Assembly (NCBI RefSeq): GCF_023913735.1
Contig: NZ_JAMXBH010000001.1
Coordinates: forward strand, 248,001-312,000
Direction of reading: 5' to 3'
DNA: 64,000 nucleotides
From: Pseudarthrobacter raffinosi
GTDB taxonomy: Bacteria; Actinomycetota; Actinomycetes; Actinomycetales; Micrococcaceae
Shown here: positions 54,539-63,295 of the stretch, piece by piece
How positions within the stretch are numbered: position 1 is the stretch's first letter
Layout: every line of letters begins with the position of its first letter
Made by a program: the position numbers and the translations under genes
The notes under the pieces: model-generated
What the model saw: only the letters and a program-made list of their open reading frames with translations
What the model was told of the DNA's origin: nothing
Databases searched by the model: none

Positions 54539-54835
54539 ATGGCTGCGATCAACCGTGACGATGTTGCGCACCTCGCGCAGCTCGCTCACATCGAGATGAG
54601 TGCTGAAGAGCTGGACAGGATGGCCGGCGAACTCGCCGTCATCGTTGATTCAGTGAAGTCCGTGAGTGAAGCCGCCGGTGATGACGTCCCGGCAACCTCC
54701 CACCCGATCCCGCTGACCAACGTGTTCCGCGAGGACGTTGTGGGCCACACTTTCACCGCGGAGCAGGCACTCTCGGGGGCTCCGGATTCCGATGAGAACC
54801 GCTTCAAGGTCCCGGCAATCCTGGATGAGGCATAA
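54539..54835 (+). CDS. gatC: Asp/Glu-tRNA amidotransferase subunit C
   Basis: A 98-residue GatC. The typical opening [20 protein letters not shown] and the middle motif [20 protein letters not shown] are present. GatC holds GatA and GatB together; the complex makes Gln-tRNA(Gln) and, where AsnRS is absent, Asn-tRNA(Asn) by amidating the misacylated tRNAs. The start at 54539 has GGGGAGA about 5 bases upstream. It is first in gatC-gatA-gatB, with a 2-base gap to gatA, and follows a strong terminator. Confidence 0.96.
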   Translation: MAAINRDDVAHLAQLAHIEMSAEELDRMAGELAVIVDSVKSVSEAAGDDVPATSHPIPLTNVFREDVVGHTFTAEQALSGAPDSDENRFKVPAILDEA

Positions 54836-54837
54836 CC

Positions 54838-56397
54838 ATGACTGACACCAACGAACTCATCCGCCTGTCCGCCGCGCAGCTGGCCGGCATGCTGGCCGCG
54901 GGCGAGGTCACCTCCGTCGAGGTCACGCAGGCGTACCTGGACCGGATCGCAGCTGTCGACGGCGGCGAACGCGGCGTGAACGCGTTCCTGCACGTCAACA
55001 CGGAGGAAGCGCTCGCCGTCGCCGCCGAGGTGGACGCCATCCGCGCCGCCGGCGGTGCCGCGGCCGAGGAACTCCACGTACTCGCCGGCGTGCCGATCGC
55101 GGTCAAGGACCTCATCGTCACCATCGGCCAGCCCACCACGGCAGGCTCCAAGATCCTCGAGGGCTGGCACAGCCCCTATGACGCCACGGTGGTCAAGCGC
55201 CTCCGTGCCGCCAAAATGCCCATCCTGGGCAAGACCAACCTGGACGAATTCGCCATGGGGTCCTCCACCGAGCACTCCGCCTACGGCCCCACCCGCAACC
55301 CATGGGACCTGGACCGGATCCCCGGGGGCTCCGGCGGCGGTTCGGCCGCGGCCGTTGCTGCTTTTGAGGCCCCGCTGGCGCTCGGCACGGACACCGGCGG
55401 GTCCATCCGCCAGCCCGGCGCCGTCACCGGCACCGTGGGAGTCAAGCCCACCTACGGCGGCGTTTCCCGCTACGGTGCCATCGCGATGGCTTCCTCGCTG
55501 GACCAGATCGGCCCGGTTTCCCGCACCGTCCTGGACTCGGCGCTGCTGCACCAGGTCATCGGCGGGCATGATCCCTTTGACTCCACGTCCCTGCCCGACC
55601 CCCTGGCAGACCTCGTCGCCGCTGCCCGCGTGGGCAACGTCGAAGGCATGCGGATCGGCATCATCAAGGAACTCCACGGCGAGGGCTACCAGGCCGGCGT
55701 CGAGAACCGCTTCAACGAATCCCTGGAACTGCTGAAGCAGGCCGGCGCGGAAATTGTTGAGGTGTCCTGCCCCAACTTCCAGTACGCCCTCGGCGCCTAC
55801 TACCTGATCATGCCGTCCGAAGCCTCCTCCAACCTGGCAAAGTTCGACGGCGTCCGGTACGGCCTGCGCGTCCTGCCCAAGGACGGGCCCATGACCATCG
55901 AACGCGTTATGGGAGCCACGCGCGCCGCCGGCTTCGGCGACGAAGTCAAGCGCCGCATCATCCTGGGTACCTACGCGCTGAGCGCCGGCTACTACGACGC
56001 GTACTACGGGTCTGCCCAGAAGGTCCGCACCTTGGTGCAGCGTGACTTCGAGGCCGCGTTCGCGCAGGCCGACGTCCTGATCTCCCCCACGGCGCCCACC
56101 ACGGCGTTCAAGCTTGGGGAGAAACTGAATGATCCGCTGGCGATGTACCTCAATGACGTCGCCACCATCCCCGCCAACCTGGCAGGCGTGCCCGGGCTGA
56201 CCCTGCCCGGCGGCCTGGCAGACGAGGACGGCCTTCCCGTCGGCATCCAGCTGCTGGCTCCGGCCCGCGAGGATGCCCGGCTCTACCGGGTAGGCGCGGT
56301 CCTGGAATCCCTGCTTGAGGCACAGTGGGGCGGCCCGCTCCTGGATAAGGCCCCTGCATTGGTCGAGACCCTTGTAGCAGCCAAGGAGGCAAAATAA
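54838..56397 (+). CDS. gatA: Asp/Glu-tRNA amidotransferase subunit A
   Basis: A 519-residue amidase-signature enzyme that releases ammonia from glutamine for GatB. The Ser-cisSer-Lys triad is in VPIAVKDLI (Lys about 92), [13 protein letters not shown] (cis-Ser about 167) and [12 protein letters not shown] (Ser about 188). The glutamine-binding [13 protein letters not shown] follows. A C-terminal extension of about 15 residues is helical. The stop TAA shares its last A with the gatB start (TAATG), so the two are coupled. Length matches the family. Confidence 0.97.
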   Translation: MTDTNELIRLSAAQLAGMLAAGEVTSVEVTQAYLDRIAAVDGGERGVNAFLHVNTEEALAVAAEVDAIRAAGGAAAEELHVLAGVPIAVKDLIVTIGQPTTAGSKILEGWHSPYDATVVKRLRAAKMPILGKTNLDEFAMGSSTEHSAYGPTRNPWDLDRIPGGSGGGSAAAVAAFEAPLALGTDTGGSIRQPGAVTGTVGVKPTYGGVSRYGAIAMASSLDQIGPVSRTVLDSALLHQVIGGHDPFDSTSLPDPLADLVAAARVGNVEGMRIGIIKELHGEGYQAGVENRFNESLELLKQAGAEIVEVSCPNFQYALGAYYLIMPSEASSNLAKFDGVRYGLRVLPKDGPMTIERVMGATRAAGFGDEVKRRIILGTYALSAGYYDAYYGSAQKVRTLVQRDFEAAFAQADVLISPTAPTTAFKLGEKLNDPLAMYLNDVATIPANLAGVPGLTLPGGLADEDGLPVGIQLLAPAREDARLYRVGAVLESLLEAQWGGPLLDKAPALVETLVAAKEAK

Positions 56398-57905
56398 TGA
56401 GCACTGACGCAACCCTGAGCTTCGAAGAGGCCATGGAGAAGTACGATCCCGTCCTGGGTTTTGAGGTCCACGTGGAACTCAACACCAAGTCCAAGATGTT
56501 CTCCTCCGCGCCCAACGTCTTCGGCGATGAGCCGAACACCAACGTCAACGAGGTGGACCTGGGCATGCCCGGCGTGCTGCCGGTAGTGAACAGGGTCGCG
56601 ATCGAGTCCTCGATCAAGATCGGCCTTGCCCTGAACTGCAAGATCGCTGAATCCTGCACGTTCGCCCGGAAGCAGTACTTCTATCCGGACACTCCCAAAA
56701 ACTTCCAGACGTCACAGTACGAGGACCCCATCGCGTACGACGGCTACCTGGACATCGAACTCTCGGACGGGACCATCTTCCGCGTGGAGATCGAGCGCGC
56801 CCACATGGAAGAGGACGCCGGCAAGCTGACGCACATGGGCGGGGCCGCCGGCCGCATCCAGGGTGCCGACTTCTCGCTGGTGGACTACAACCGCTCCGGC
56901 GTTCCGCTGGTGGAGATTGTCACCAAGCCCATCGAGGGTGCGGGTTCCCGTGCCCCGGAGCTGGCCAAGGCCTACGTGGCCGCGGTCCGGGAGATCGTCA
57001 AGAACCTTGGTGTGTCGGACGCGAAGATGGAACGCGGCAACGTACGCTGCGACGCGAACGTTTCGCTGCGCCCGCACGGCCGCGAACGCTTCGGCATCCG
57101 CTCCGAAACGAAGAACGTCAACTCGCTGCGCGCCGTCGAACACGCCGTCCGCTACGAGATCCAGCGGCACGCAGCCGTTCTGGATGCCGGCAACCCGATC
57201 ATCCAGGAAACCCGCCACTGGCACGAGGACACGCGCACCACCACCTCGGGCCGGCCCAAGTCGGACGCCGATGACTACCGCTACTTCCCGGAGCCCGACC
57301 TGGTTCCGATCGTCGCCTCCCGCGAATGGGTGGAGGAACTCCGCGCCACGCTGCCCGAGCCGCCGGCGGCCCGCCGCAAGCGGCTGCAGTCGGACTGGGG
57401 CTACTCGGACCTGGAATTCCGCGACGTCGTCAACGCCGGCGTTATGGATGAGATCGAGGAAACCATCGCTGCCGGCGCCACAGCCACCGTCGCCCGTAAG
57501 TGGTGGATGGGCGAGATCGTTGGCCGCGCCAAGAACGCCGACGTCGATCCCGGCCAGCTGGGCGTCCAGCCCGCCACTATCGTGGAGCTGAACCGGATGG
57601 TCGAGGACGGCAAGATCAACAACAAGATGGCCACCGAAGTACTGGACGGCGTGCTCGCCGGTGAAGGCACCCCGGCGGAGATCGTGGAGAAGCGCGGCCT
57701 CGCCGTAGTTTCCGACGACGGCCCCCTCCTGGAAGCCATCGATGCAGCCCTCGCCGCGCAGCCTGACGTCGCGGACAAGATTCGCGCCGGCAAACTCCAG
57801 GCGATCGGCGCGATCGTCGGCGGCGTTATGAAGGCCACCCGAGGCCAGGCCGACGCCGGCCGCGTCAAGGAGCTGATCCTCTCGAAGCTCGGCGTCGAGG
57901 GCTAA
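56397..57905 (+). CDS. gatB: Asp/Glu-tRNA amidotransferase subunit B
   Basis: A 502-residue GatB that phosphorylates the tRNA-bound carboxylate and transfers ammonia delivered through a channel from GatA. The N-terminal GatB signature is YDPVLGFEVHVELNTKSKMF, and IEEDAGKLTHMGG-type (MEEDAGKLTH), LVDYNRSGVPLVEIVT and MERGNVRCDANVS follow. The C-terminal helical and YqeY-like tail domain (VMKATRGQADAGRVKELI) binds tRNA. All signatures are present. It ends the gatCAB operon and is followed after 19 bases by a 56-bp palindromic repeat. Confidence 0.97.
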   Translation: MSTDATLSFEEAMEKYDPVLGFEVHVELNTKSKMFSSAPNVFGDEPNTNVNEVDLGMPGVLPVVNRVAIESSIKIGLALNCKIAESCTFARKQYFYPDTPKNFQTSQYEDPIAYDGYLDIELSDGTIFRVEIERAHMEEDAGKLTHMGGAAGRIQGADFSLVDYNRSGVPLVEIVTKPIEGAGSRAPELAKAYVAAVREIVKNLGVSDAKMERGNVRCDANVSLRPHGRERFGIRSETKNVNSLRAVEHAVRYEIQRHAAVLDAGNPIIQETRHWHEDTRTTTSGRPKSDADDYRYFPEPDLVPIVASREWVEELRATLPEPPAARRKRLQSDWGYSDLEFRDVVNAGVMDEIEETIAAGATATVARKWWMGEIVGRAKNADVDPGQLGVQPATIVELNRMVEDGKINNKMATEVLDGVLAGEGTPAEIVEKRGLAVVSDDGPLLEAIDAALAAQPDVADKIRAGKLQAIGAIVGGVMKATRGQADAGRVKELILSKLGVEG

Positions 57906-57924
57906 GCCACCTGATTTAACCCAT

Positions 57925-57980
57925 CTGGGTCGCAGTAGATGTCGTTATGAGCGCTCATAACGACATCTACTGCGGCCCAG
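57925..57980. repeat. 56-bp near-perfect palindrome, intergenic repeat copy B
   Basis: Arms of 28 bases with one mismatch and no loop (57925-57952 and 57953-57980). The inner 20 bases CGTTATGAGCGCTCATAACG equal those of copy A at 46035-46088, and GCAGTA/TACTGC flanks are shared. It lies 19 bases after gatB. Confidence 0.9.
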
Positions 57981-58098
57981 TTTGGCGTTTAAGTACTCGC
58001 ATCCGCGCGAAAAAGTACCCGTGTTCAGCGGGGCTTGCCGGTTCTACACTGAAGATCCAGGGCGCCGGAGCCCTGCCCGTGCTGTGGGAGGAATGGCC

Positions 58099-58719
58099 AT
58101 GTCGGTCCAAGAATCTTTGAGAATCCGCAAGGCGCTGCTGGCCGGCGTGGTGGCGTTGGCGCTGACAGGCACAGGAGTCGCCATCGCCTGGTCCGCTACA
58201 GACACGCCGTCGCCGTCAGCCTCCGAACCGGGGAAATCGGACAAGGCTAAAGGCCAGGAGAAGCCGGCCAAGGCCCAGCGCCCGCAGCACCTGCACAGTG
58301 AAAGTGTGGTGAAGAAGGCGGACGGGACGTTCGAAACCGTGCTGACCCAGCAGGGCACCGTGGAGGCCGTCAGCGAAACCTCGCTCACCGTCAAGAGCGA
58401 GGACGGCTTCACCCAGACCTACGCCGTCAACGCAGAGACCAGGATCATCAAGTTCCCTGCCCCGGCCGCGGACGGTTCCCCGGCAACGGGCGACGACGGC
58501 AAACGGCTGAAGCGGTCAGAGGTCACCATCGCGGAAATCGCCACGGGTGAGGCCGTCAGGGTCTCCGGCGTGAAGAACGGTGACAACGCCACCGCCCGGC
58601 AGATCGTGGAGGGCGCCGGCACCGGTCCGGGCCTGGGCATCGGAAAAGGAATGGGCAAGGGGCACGGCCACGGGCTGGGCAAGGGCCTCGGCCACGCCAA
58701 GCGGCTTGCCACCAAGTAA
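58099..58719 (+). CDS. Secreted DUF5666-like protein with Gly/Lys/His tail
   Basis: A 206-residue exported protein. Signal peptide: ALLAGVVALALTGTGVAIAW. After a charged Ser/Pro/Lys linker comes a beta domain of the DUF5666 type: GTVEAVSETSLTVKSEDGF, then TYAVNAETRI and GEAVRVSGVKNGDNATARQI. The last 35 residues are Gly/Lys/His-rich (IGKGMGKGHGHGLGKGLGHA), which could bind metal ions or nucleic acid or wall polymers. The start at 58099 has GGAGG 7 bases upstream; an ATG at 58093 overlaps that site. Function unknown. Its stop codon lies at the left end of a diverged palindrome. Confidence 0.78.
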   Translation: MSVQESLRIRKALLAGVVALALTGTGVAIAWSATDTPSPSASEPGKSDKAKGQEKPAKAQRPQHLHSESVVKKADGTFETVLTQQGTVEAVSETSLTVKSEDGFTQTYAVNAETRIIKFPAPAADGSPATGDDGKRLKRSEVTIAEIATGEAVRVSGVKNGDNATARQIVEGAGTGPGLGIGKGMGKGHGHGLGKGLGHAKRLATK

Positions 58720-58769
58720 GTAGCGCCAACTGTCGTTCTGAGCCCTGAAAACGACAGTTAGTGCTACTC
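58718..58769. repeat. Diverged palindromic repeat, copy C
   Basis: AGTAGCGCCAACTGTCGTTC...GAAAACGACAGTTAGTGCTACT. It shares AACTGTCGTT and its complement with copy A (46035-46088) but has six or so mismatches between the arms. It overlaps the stop of the DUF5666-like gene and ends 7 bases before the convergent LysR gene. Confidence 0.75.
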
Positions 58770-58776
58770 AGTTGGG

Positions 58777-59688
58777 TTAGCCCTGCTCCACCAGCCCGGT
58801 CATGATCGCCTGCAGCGCCTCGCACACAATCATCACAGAGCGGCGTTTCAGGTTCTCCGGCCGGGCCAGGATGTCGATCCGCCGCCGGGTGCTGATGCCC
58901 TCCAGCGGCCGCAGCACAATGCCGGGGTTGAGCACGGGCCGCGCCGTATGCCGCGGCAGCAGGCCCACCACACCCCCCGCCGCCACCAGCGCGGCCACGG
59001 TGGAGTAGTCGTTGATCCGGTGGACGATGTTCAGTTCCTTGCTGGAGACGGCCGCGACGGCGGACAGGACGTCGGCGGGGGAGTATCCGGTGTGGCTGGT
59101 CACCCAAGGTTCGCCCACGACGTCGGCCGCGGTGAGAGTGCCCTGGCGGGCCAAGCGATGGTCAGCCGGCAACGCAACATCCAGCGGTTCGTGCGCCAGC
59201 GGAATCACCGCAACACGCTCCTCCGGCCAGCGCGGGCTGTGGTCCATCCGGTGCGCCAGCACCAGGTCGTACCGCGCCGTCAGCGCCGGGAAGTCCTGCT
59301 GCGCCACGTCCTCGTCGGAAAGCTGGATCCGCGGCTGGCCGGGCGCGTCCAGCATGCGCGCGAGCGGCGCGAACAGCGCCTGCCCCGCGCTGTGGAAACC
59401 GCTGATGGTCACGGTGCCCACCGGCGAGCCGTGATAGGCGCCGATGGCTGTCCGGGCGTCCGCCATGGCACTGACGACGGCGGCACCGGCGTCGGCGAGC
59501 ACCTGCCCGGCCTCGGTCAGCACCAGGTTGCGGCCCTCCTTCCGGGTCAGCGGAACCTCAACATTGCGCTGCAGGAGTGCCAGTTGCTGGGACACCGCGG
59601 AGGGCGTGACCATCAGCGTCTCCGCCACCGCCTTCACGCTGCCCAGGGCTCCGAGTTCGCGGAGGATTTCCAGCTGATGAATTTCCAT
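58777..59688 (-). CDS. LysR-family transcriptional regulator
   Basis: A 303-residue LysR protein. The N-terminal winged helix is standard (EIHQLEILRELGALGSVKAV, SAVSQQLALLQ). The C-terminal effector domain (about 90-300) is of the periplasmic binding protein type, with VGTVTISGFHSAGQALFAPL at its start. It is divergent from tdh-kbl with a 134-bp gap and so is the likely regulator of that operon, responding perhaps to threonine, glycine or a related amino acid. A pair of CATTAGAG/CTCTAATG inverted half-sites lies in the gap, in line with LysR binding. Confidence 0.9.
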   Translation of the reverse strand: MEIHQLEILRELGALGSVKAVAETLMVTPSAVSQQLALLQRNVEVPLTRKEGRNLVLTEAGQVLADAGAAVVSAMADARTAIGAYHGSPVGTVTISGFHSAGQALFAPLARMLDAPGQPRIQLSDEDVAQQDFPALTARYDLVLAHRMDHSPRWPEERVAVIPLAHEPLDVALPADHRLARQGTLTAADVVGEPWVTSHTGYSPADVLSAVAAVSSKELNIVHRINDYSTVAALVAAGGVVGLLPRHTARPVLNPGIVLRPLEGISTRRRIDILARPENLKRRSVMIVCEALQAIMTGLVEQG

Positions 59689-59702
59689 CCGCCCAGTCTA
59701 TG

Positions 59703-59771
59703 CATTAGAGAACACTTCATCGTCGATTGAGAGAATTCTGCTTGTGCTAATGCTTCGAAATGGCTCTAATG
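59703..59771. promoter_or_regulatory. LysR-type half-sites between the LysR gene and tdh
   Basis: CATTAGAG at 59703-59710 and its exact complement CTCTAATG at 59764-59771 frame the divergent promoter region; GCTAATG at 59746-59752 is a partial third site. The distance suits a LysR tetramer contacting a recognition and an activation site. Confidence 0.4.
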
Positions 59772-59822
59772 AAGGGAGACCACACCCGCTGGCCGCGGGC
59801 GCTGCCAACAGTCAGGAAGCCA

Positions 59823-60869
59823 ATGAAGGCACTCTACAAGTCCGGTGCACACGCCGGGTTCGAGCTGGTTGACCGGCCCGAGCCCGAGGCCGGCCCCAAC
59901 GACGTCAAGATCCGGGTCATAACCACCGGGATCTGCGGCACCGACCTGCACATCCAGTCCTGGGACGCCTGGGCCCAGAGCATGATCGAGGCACCCCTCA
60001 TCGCCGGCCATGAGTTCTACGGTGAAGTGGTGGAAATCGGCGACGGCGTCCGCGACGTCAAAGTGGGGGACCGCGTATCCGGCGAAGGCCACGTGGTCTG
60101 CGGGATCTGCCGGAACTGCCGCGCAGGCCGCCGCCACATGTGCATCCACACCGTCAGCGTCGGTGTGCAGAGGGACGGCGCCTTCGCCGAGTACGTGGTC
60201 ATCCCCGAGACCAACGTCTGGGTTCACCATGACCCCTCCATCACACCGGAACTCGGCGCGATTTTCGATCCGTTCGGCAACGCCGTGCACACCGCCCTCA
60301 GCTTCCCGCTGGTGGGCGAGGACGTGCTCATCACCGGGGCAGGACCCATCGGCCTGATGGCCATCGCCGTGGCCCGCCACGCCGGGGCGCGCAAGATCGC
60401 CATCACCGATGTCTCCCAGCCACGGCTCGAGCTTGCACGCCAGCTCGGCGTGGACCTCACCATCGACGTCTCCACCACGCGCGTCAAGGATGCCCAGCGT
60501 GAACTCGGCATGCGCGAGGGCTTCGACATCGGCATGGAAATGTCCGGCCACCCCACCGCGCTGCCTGAGATGATCAACAACATGAACCACGGCGGCCGCA
60601 TTGCCATGCTCGGCCTGCCCAGCCAGGACATCACCATCGACTGGGGCAAAGTGGTCACGCACATGCTGACGCTGAAGGGCATCTACGGCCGCGAAATGTA
60701 TGAGACGTGGTACGCCATGAGCGCCATGCTCTCCTCCAGCCCCGTGCTGCACGCCGGCATCTCAGCGGTAGTGACGGACAAGCTGCCCGCCGCAGAATGG
60801 GAAAAAGGCTTCGCCACCGCCCGCGCCGGCGTCGGCGGAAAAGTTGTCCTCGACTGGACCGAACTCTAA
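59823..60869 (+). CDS. tdh: L-threonine 3-dehydrogenase
   Basis: A 348-residue zinc alcohol-dehydrogenase-family enzyme that oxidises L-threonine to 2-amino-3-ketobutyrate with NAD. Catalytic zinc ligands are in GICGTDLH (Cys) and GHEFYGE (His, Glu). The structural zinc site is [15 protein letters not shown]. The nucleotide fold has [15 protein letters not shown]. Family marks [10 protein letters not shown] and [10 protein letters not shown] support Tdh. The start at 59823 has CAGGA 6 bases upstream; an in-frame ATG at 59760 lies within the operator region. The product goes to Kbl, encoded 8 bases downstream. Confidence 0.96.
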   Translation: MKALYKSGAHAGFELVDRPEPEAGPNDVKIRVITTGICGTDLHIQSWDAWAQSMIEAPLIAGHEFYGEVVEIGDGVRDVKVGDRVSGEGHVVCGICRNCRAGRRHMCIHTVSVGVQRDGAFAEYVVIPETNVWVHHDPSITPELGAIFDPFGNAVHTALSFPLVGEDVLITGAGPIGLMAIAVARHAGARKIAITDVSQPRLELARQLGVDLTIDVSTTRVKDAQRELGMREGFDIGMEMSGHPTALPEMINNMNHGGRIAMLGLPSQDITIDWGKVVTHMLTLKGIYGREMYETWYAMSAMLSSSPVLHAGISAVVTDKLPAAEWEKGFATARAGVGGKVVLDWTEL

Positions 60870-60877
60870 GGAGCACC

Positions 60878-62074
60878 ATGTACACCTCCATCAAGGACCA
60901 GCTGCAGGCTGAGCTGGACGACATCCGCACCGCCGGACTCTTCAAAACCGAACGCAGCATCAACTCCCCGCAGTCCAGCCACATCACGGCAGGGCAGATC
61001 GGCCAGCCCGGCGCCACCGTCCTGAACTTCTGCGCCAACAACTACCTGGGCCTTGCGGACCACCCGGACATCATCGCCGCGGCAAAACAGGCCATGGACT
61101 CGCGGGGCTTCGGCATGGCCAGCGTCCGCTTCATCTGCGGCACCCAGGACCTGCACCTGGAGCTGGAAGCCAGGGTTTCCAGGTTCCTCGGCACGGAGGA
61201 CACCATCCTGTTCTCCAGCTGCTTTGATGCCAACGGCGGCGTCTTCGAATCCCTCTTCGGCCCTGAGGACGCCATCATCTCCGACGCCCTCAACCACGCC
61301 TCCATCATCGACGGCATCCGGCTCTGCAAGGCCCAGCGGTTCCGCTACGCGAACCAGGACATGGCGGAGCTCGAGGCCAGGCTCGTTGAGGCGAAGGATG
61401 CCCGGCGCAAGATCATTGTCACCGACGGTGTGTTCTCCATGGACGGCTACCTGGCACCGCTGGAAGCCATCTGCGACCTCGCCGAGATGCACGACGCCCT
61501 GGTGATGGTGGACGATTCCCACGCCGTCGGCTTTATGGGTGCCACCGGTGCAGGAACCCCGGAGCACGCAGGCGTGTCCCGGCGCGTGGACATCTACACC
61601 GGAACGTTCGGCAAGGCCCTGGGCGGCGCGTCCGGCGGCTACGTGTCCGGCCGCAGCGAAGTGGTGGCCATGCTCCGCCAGAAAGCGCGACCGTACCTGT
61701 TCTCCAACTCCCTGGCCCCCGCGATCGTCGCCGCGACCATCAAGGCGCTTGACCTGGTGGAGAACTCCGGTGACCTGCGGACCCGGCTGTTCGAGAATGC
61801 CCGGCTGTTCCGCCGCCGGATGACGGAGGAGGGCTTCGAACTCCTGGACGGCGAACACGCGATTGTTCCCGTGATGTTCGGGGATGCCGTGATGGCCGCC
61901 AAGGTGGCGGACCAGATGCTCCAGCACGGCGTCTTCGTCACCGCGTTCAGTTTCCCGGTGGTCCCGCGCGGCGCCGCCCGGATCCGCGTGCAGCTTTCAG
62001 CGTCGCACTCAGCGGACGACGTCGATGCATGCGTGGCTGCCTTTGTCGCCAGCCGTGCGGCGGTAGCAGGCTAA
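60878..62074 (+). CDS. kbl: 2-amino-3-ketobutyrate coenzyme A ligase
   Basis: A 398-residue PLP-dependent alpha-oxoamine synthase that cleaves 2-amino-3-ketobutyrate with CoA into glycine and acetyl-CoA. The family signature is [17 protein letters not shown] (about 47-65), [18 protein letters not shown] follows, the cofactor pocket has [10 protein letters not shown] (about 208), and the PLP lysine lies in [15 protein letters not shown] (about 245). The start at 60878 has AAGGAG 6 bases upstream. It follows tdh by 8 bases. Together they convert threonine to glycine in the cytoplasm. A 14-bp tandem duplication (62072-62099) starts with its stop codon. Confidence 0.96.
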   Translation: MYTSIKDQLQAELDDIRTAGLFKTERSINSPQSSHITAGQIGQPGATVLNFCANNYLGLADHPDIIAAAKQAMDSRGFGMASVRFICGTQDLHLELEARVSRFLGTEDTILFSSCFDANGGVFESLFGPEDAIISDALNHASIIDGIRLCKAQRFRYANQDMAELEARLVEAKDARRKIIVTDGVFSMDGYLAPLEAICDLAEMHDALVMVDDSHAVGFMGATGAGTPEHAGVSRRVDIYTGTFGKALGGASGGYVSGRSEVVAMLRQKARPYLFSNSLAPAIVAATIKALDLVENSGDLRTRLFENARLFRRRMTEEGFELLDGEHAIVPVMFGDAVMAAKVADQMLQHGVFVTAFSFPVVPRGAARIRVQLSASHSADDVDACVAAFVASRAAVAG

Positions 62075-62099
62075 CCCAGCCGGGTTAACCCAGCCGGGC
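62072..62099. repeat. Two tandem copies of a 14-bp unit after kbl
   Basis: TAACCCAGCCGGGT (62072-62085) and TAACCCAGCCGGGC (62086-62099). The first copy contains the kbl stop. Each CCCAGCCGGG is nearly self-complementary, so the pair could form a weak hairpin. Confidence 0.6.
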
Positions 62100-62155
62100 T
62101 AAACCCCTGGCGGGTGCCCGGCGCGGCCGCAGGGCAACTCTGCAAGGATGGAGCC

Positions 62156-63283
62156 ATGGCAGCACACTACGACGTTCTGATTGTGGGCGGCGGCATCGCC
62201 GGCCTGTCCCTGGCGTCCGCGCTCGCGGGCAGTTGCGGCGTGGCGCTGGTGGAAGCGGAGCAGGAGTTGGCGTACCACACGTCCTCCCGCTCCGCCCGCC
62301 AACTGATCCCGAGTTACGGCCCTGAGGTGGTCCAGGAGCTCACAGTCCGGACCCTGGAGCTGATGGCGGCCCGGGACGCGCAACTGCCGGAACCTGTCCT
62401 GACGCTGCGGAGTTTTATGCTCATCGGCACCGAGGAATCCGTCCGCGCCGAGGCCAGCGGCCACATGAATGCCATCACGCATGAACGGGCAATGGAGCTG
62501 TGCCCTGCGCTGGTCGCCGGGTCCTTCTCCGCCGCAGGCCTGGACACCGGTTCCTTCGGCTGCAACGCCCCGCTGCTGCTGGCCGACCACCGGCATCGGG
62601 CTGAGGCCGCCGGCGCCGACATCGTCACTGGGGCCCGCGTACATTCCGCCCAGCGGCTGGGCTCGGGCTGGGAGATCGGCGCCGGGCAGGAAGCTTTCGA
62701 AGCCGGGGTGCTGGTCAACGCGGCGGGCGCCTGGGCTGATGAAATCGCGGTGATCAGCGGGGTGGAGAAACTTGGGCTGCAGCCGTACCGGCGCACTGCG
62801 GCAGTTGTCGACGTCAAACGTCCCTTGCCCGAGCACAGCCCCATGGTGGCGGCAGCGGACAACTCGTTCTACTTCCGCCGCGAGGGGGAGCACGTGCTGA
62901 TCTCGCCGTCGGAAACGGTGCCCAGCGGACCGGAGGACGCCCGGCCGCGGCCCGGCGATATCGAGCGGCTGATCGTGAGGCTCAACCAGCTGACCACGTT
63001 GGGAATCCGCGGAGTACGGAGCGCATGGACGGGGCTCCGGACCGAGGCAGCCGACGGCGTCCCGGTAGCCGGTTTCGACGCCGAAGCCCCAGGGTTCTAC
63101 TGGCTTGCCGGTCAGGGCGGTTACGGTTTCCAGACCTCATCGGCCATGGCGGAGCTCGCCGCCGCGCAAATCCTGGGACAGGGCGCCGGGCACAGCGCCG
63201 GGCACAGTTCCGGCGCGGCCCACCATCCGGCATCCCGGACAGCGGAGGCGCTGGCCGCCGCGCGCTGGTCCATCCGGCGCTGA
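62156..63283 (+). CDS. DAO-family FAD-dependent amino acid oxidase/dehydrogenase
   Basis: A 375-residue D-amino acid oxidase-family flavoprotein. The FAD Rossmann motif is DVLIVGGGIAGLSLASALAG at the N-terminus; LVNAAGAWADEIA (about 198) and the closing GFYWLAGQGGYGFQTSSAMA (about 310-335) are typical of the glycine oxidase/D-arginine dehydrogenase subgroup. SRSARQLIPSYG after the dinucleotide fold is the type seen in D-arginine dehydrogenase. The substrate is not determined. AAGGATGGAG lies just upstream of the ATG at 62156. The C-terminal 40 residues are a Gly/His/Ala-rich tail. The location after tdh-kbl and before hutI points to amino acid catabolism. Confidence 0.83.
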   Translation: MAAHYDVLIVGGGIAGLSLASALAGSCGVALVEAEQELAYHTSSRSARQLIPSYGPEVVQELTVRTLELMAARDAQLPEPVLTLRSFMLIGTEESVRAEASGHMNAITHERAMELCPALVAGSFSAAGLDTGSFGCNAPLLLADHRHRAEAAGADIVTGARVHSAQRLGSGWEIGAGQEAFEAGVLVNAAGAWADEIAVISGVEKLGLQPYRRTAAVVDVKRPLPEHSPMVAAADNSFYFRREGEHVLISPSETVPSGPEDARPRPGDIERLIVRLNQLTTLGIRGVRSAWTGLRTEAADGVPVAGFDAEAPGFYWLAGQGGYGFQTSSAMAELAAAQILGQGAGHSAGHSSGAAHHPASRTAEALAAARWSIRR

Positions 63284-63295
63284 ACAATGGAACCT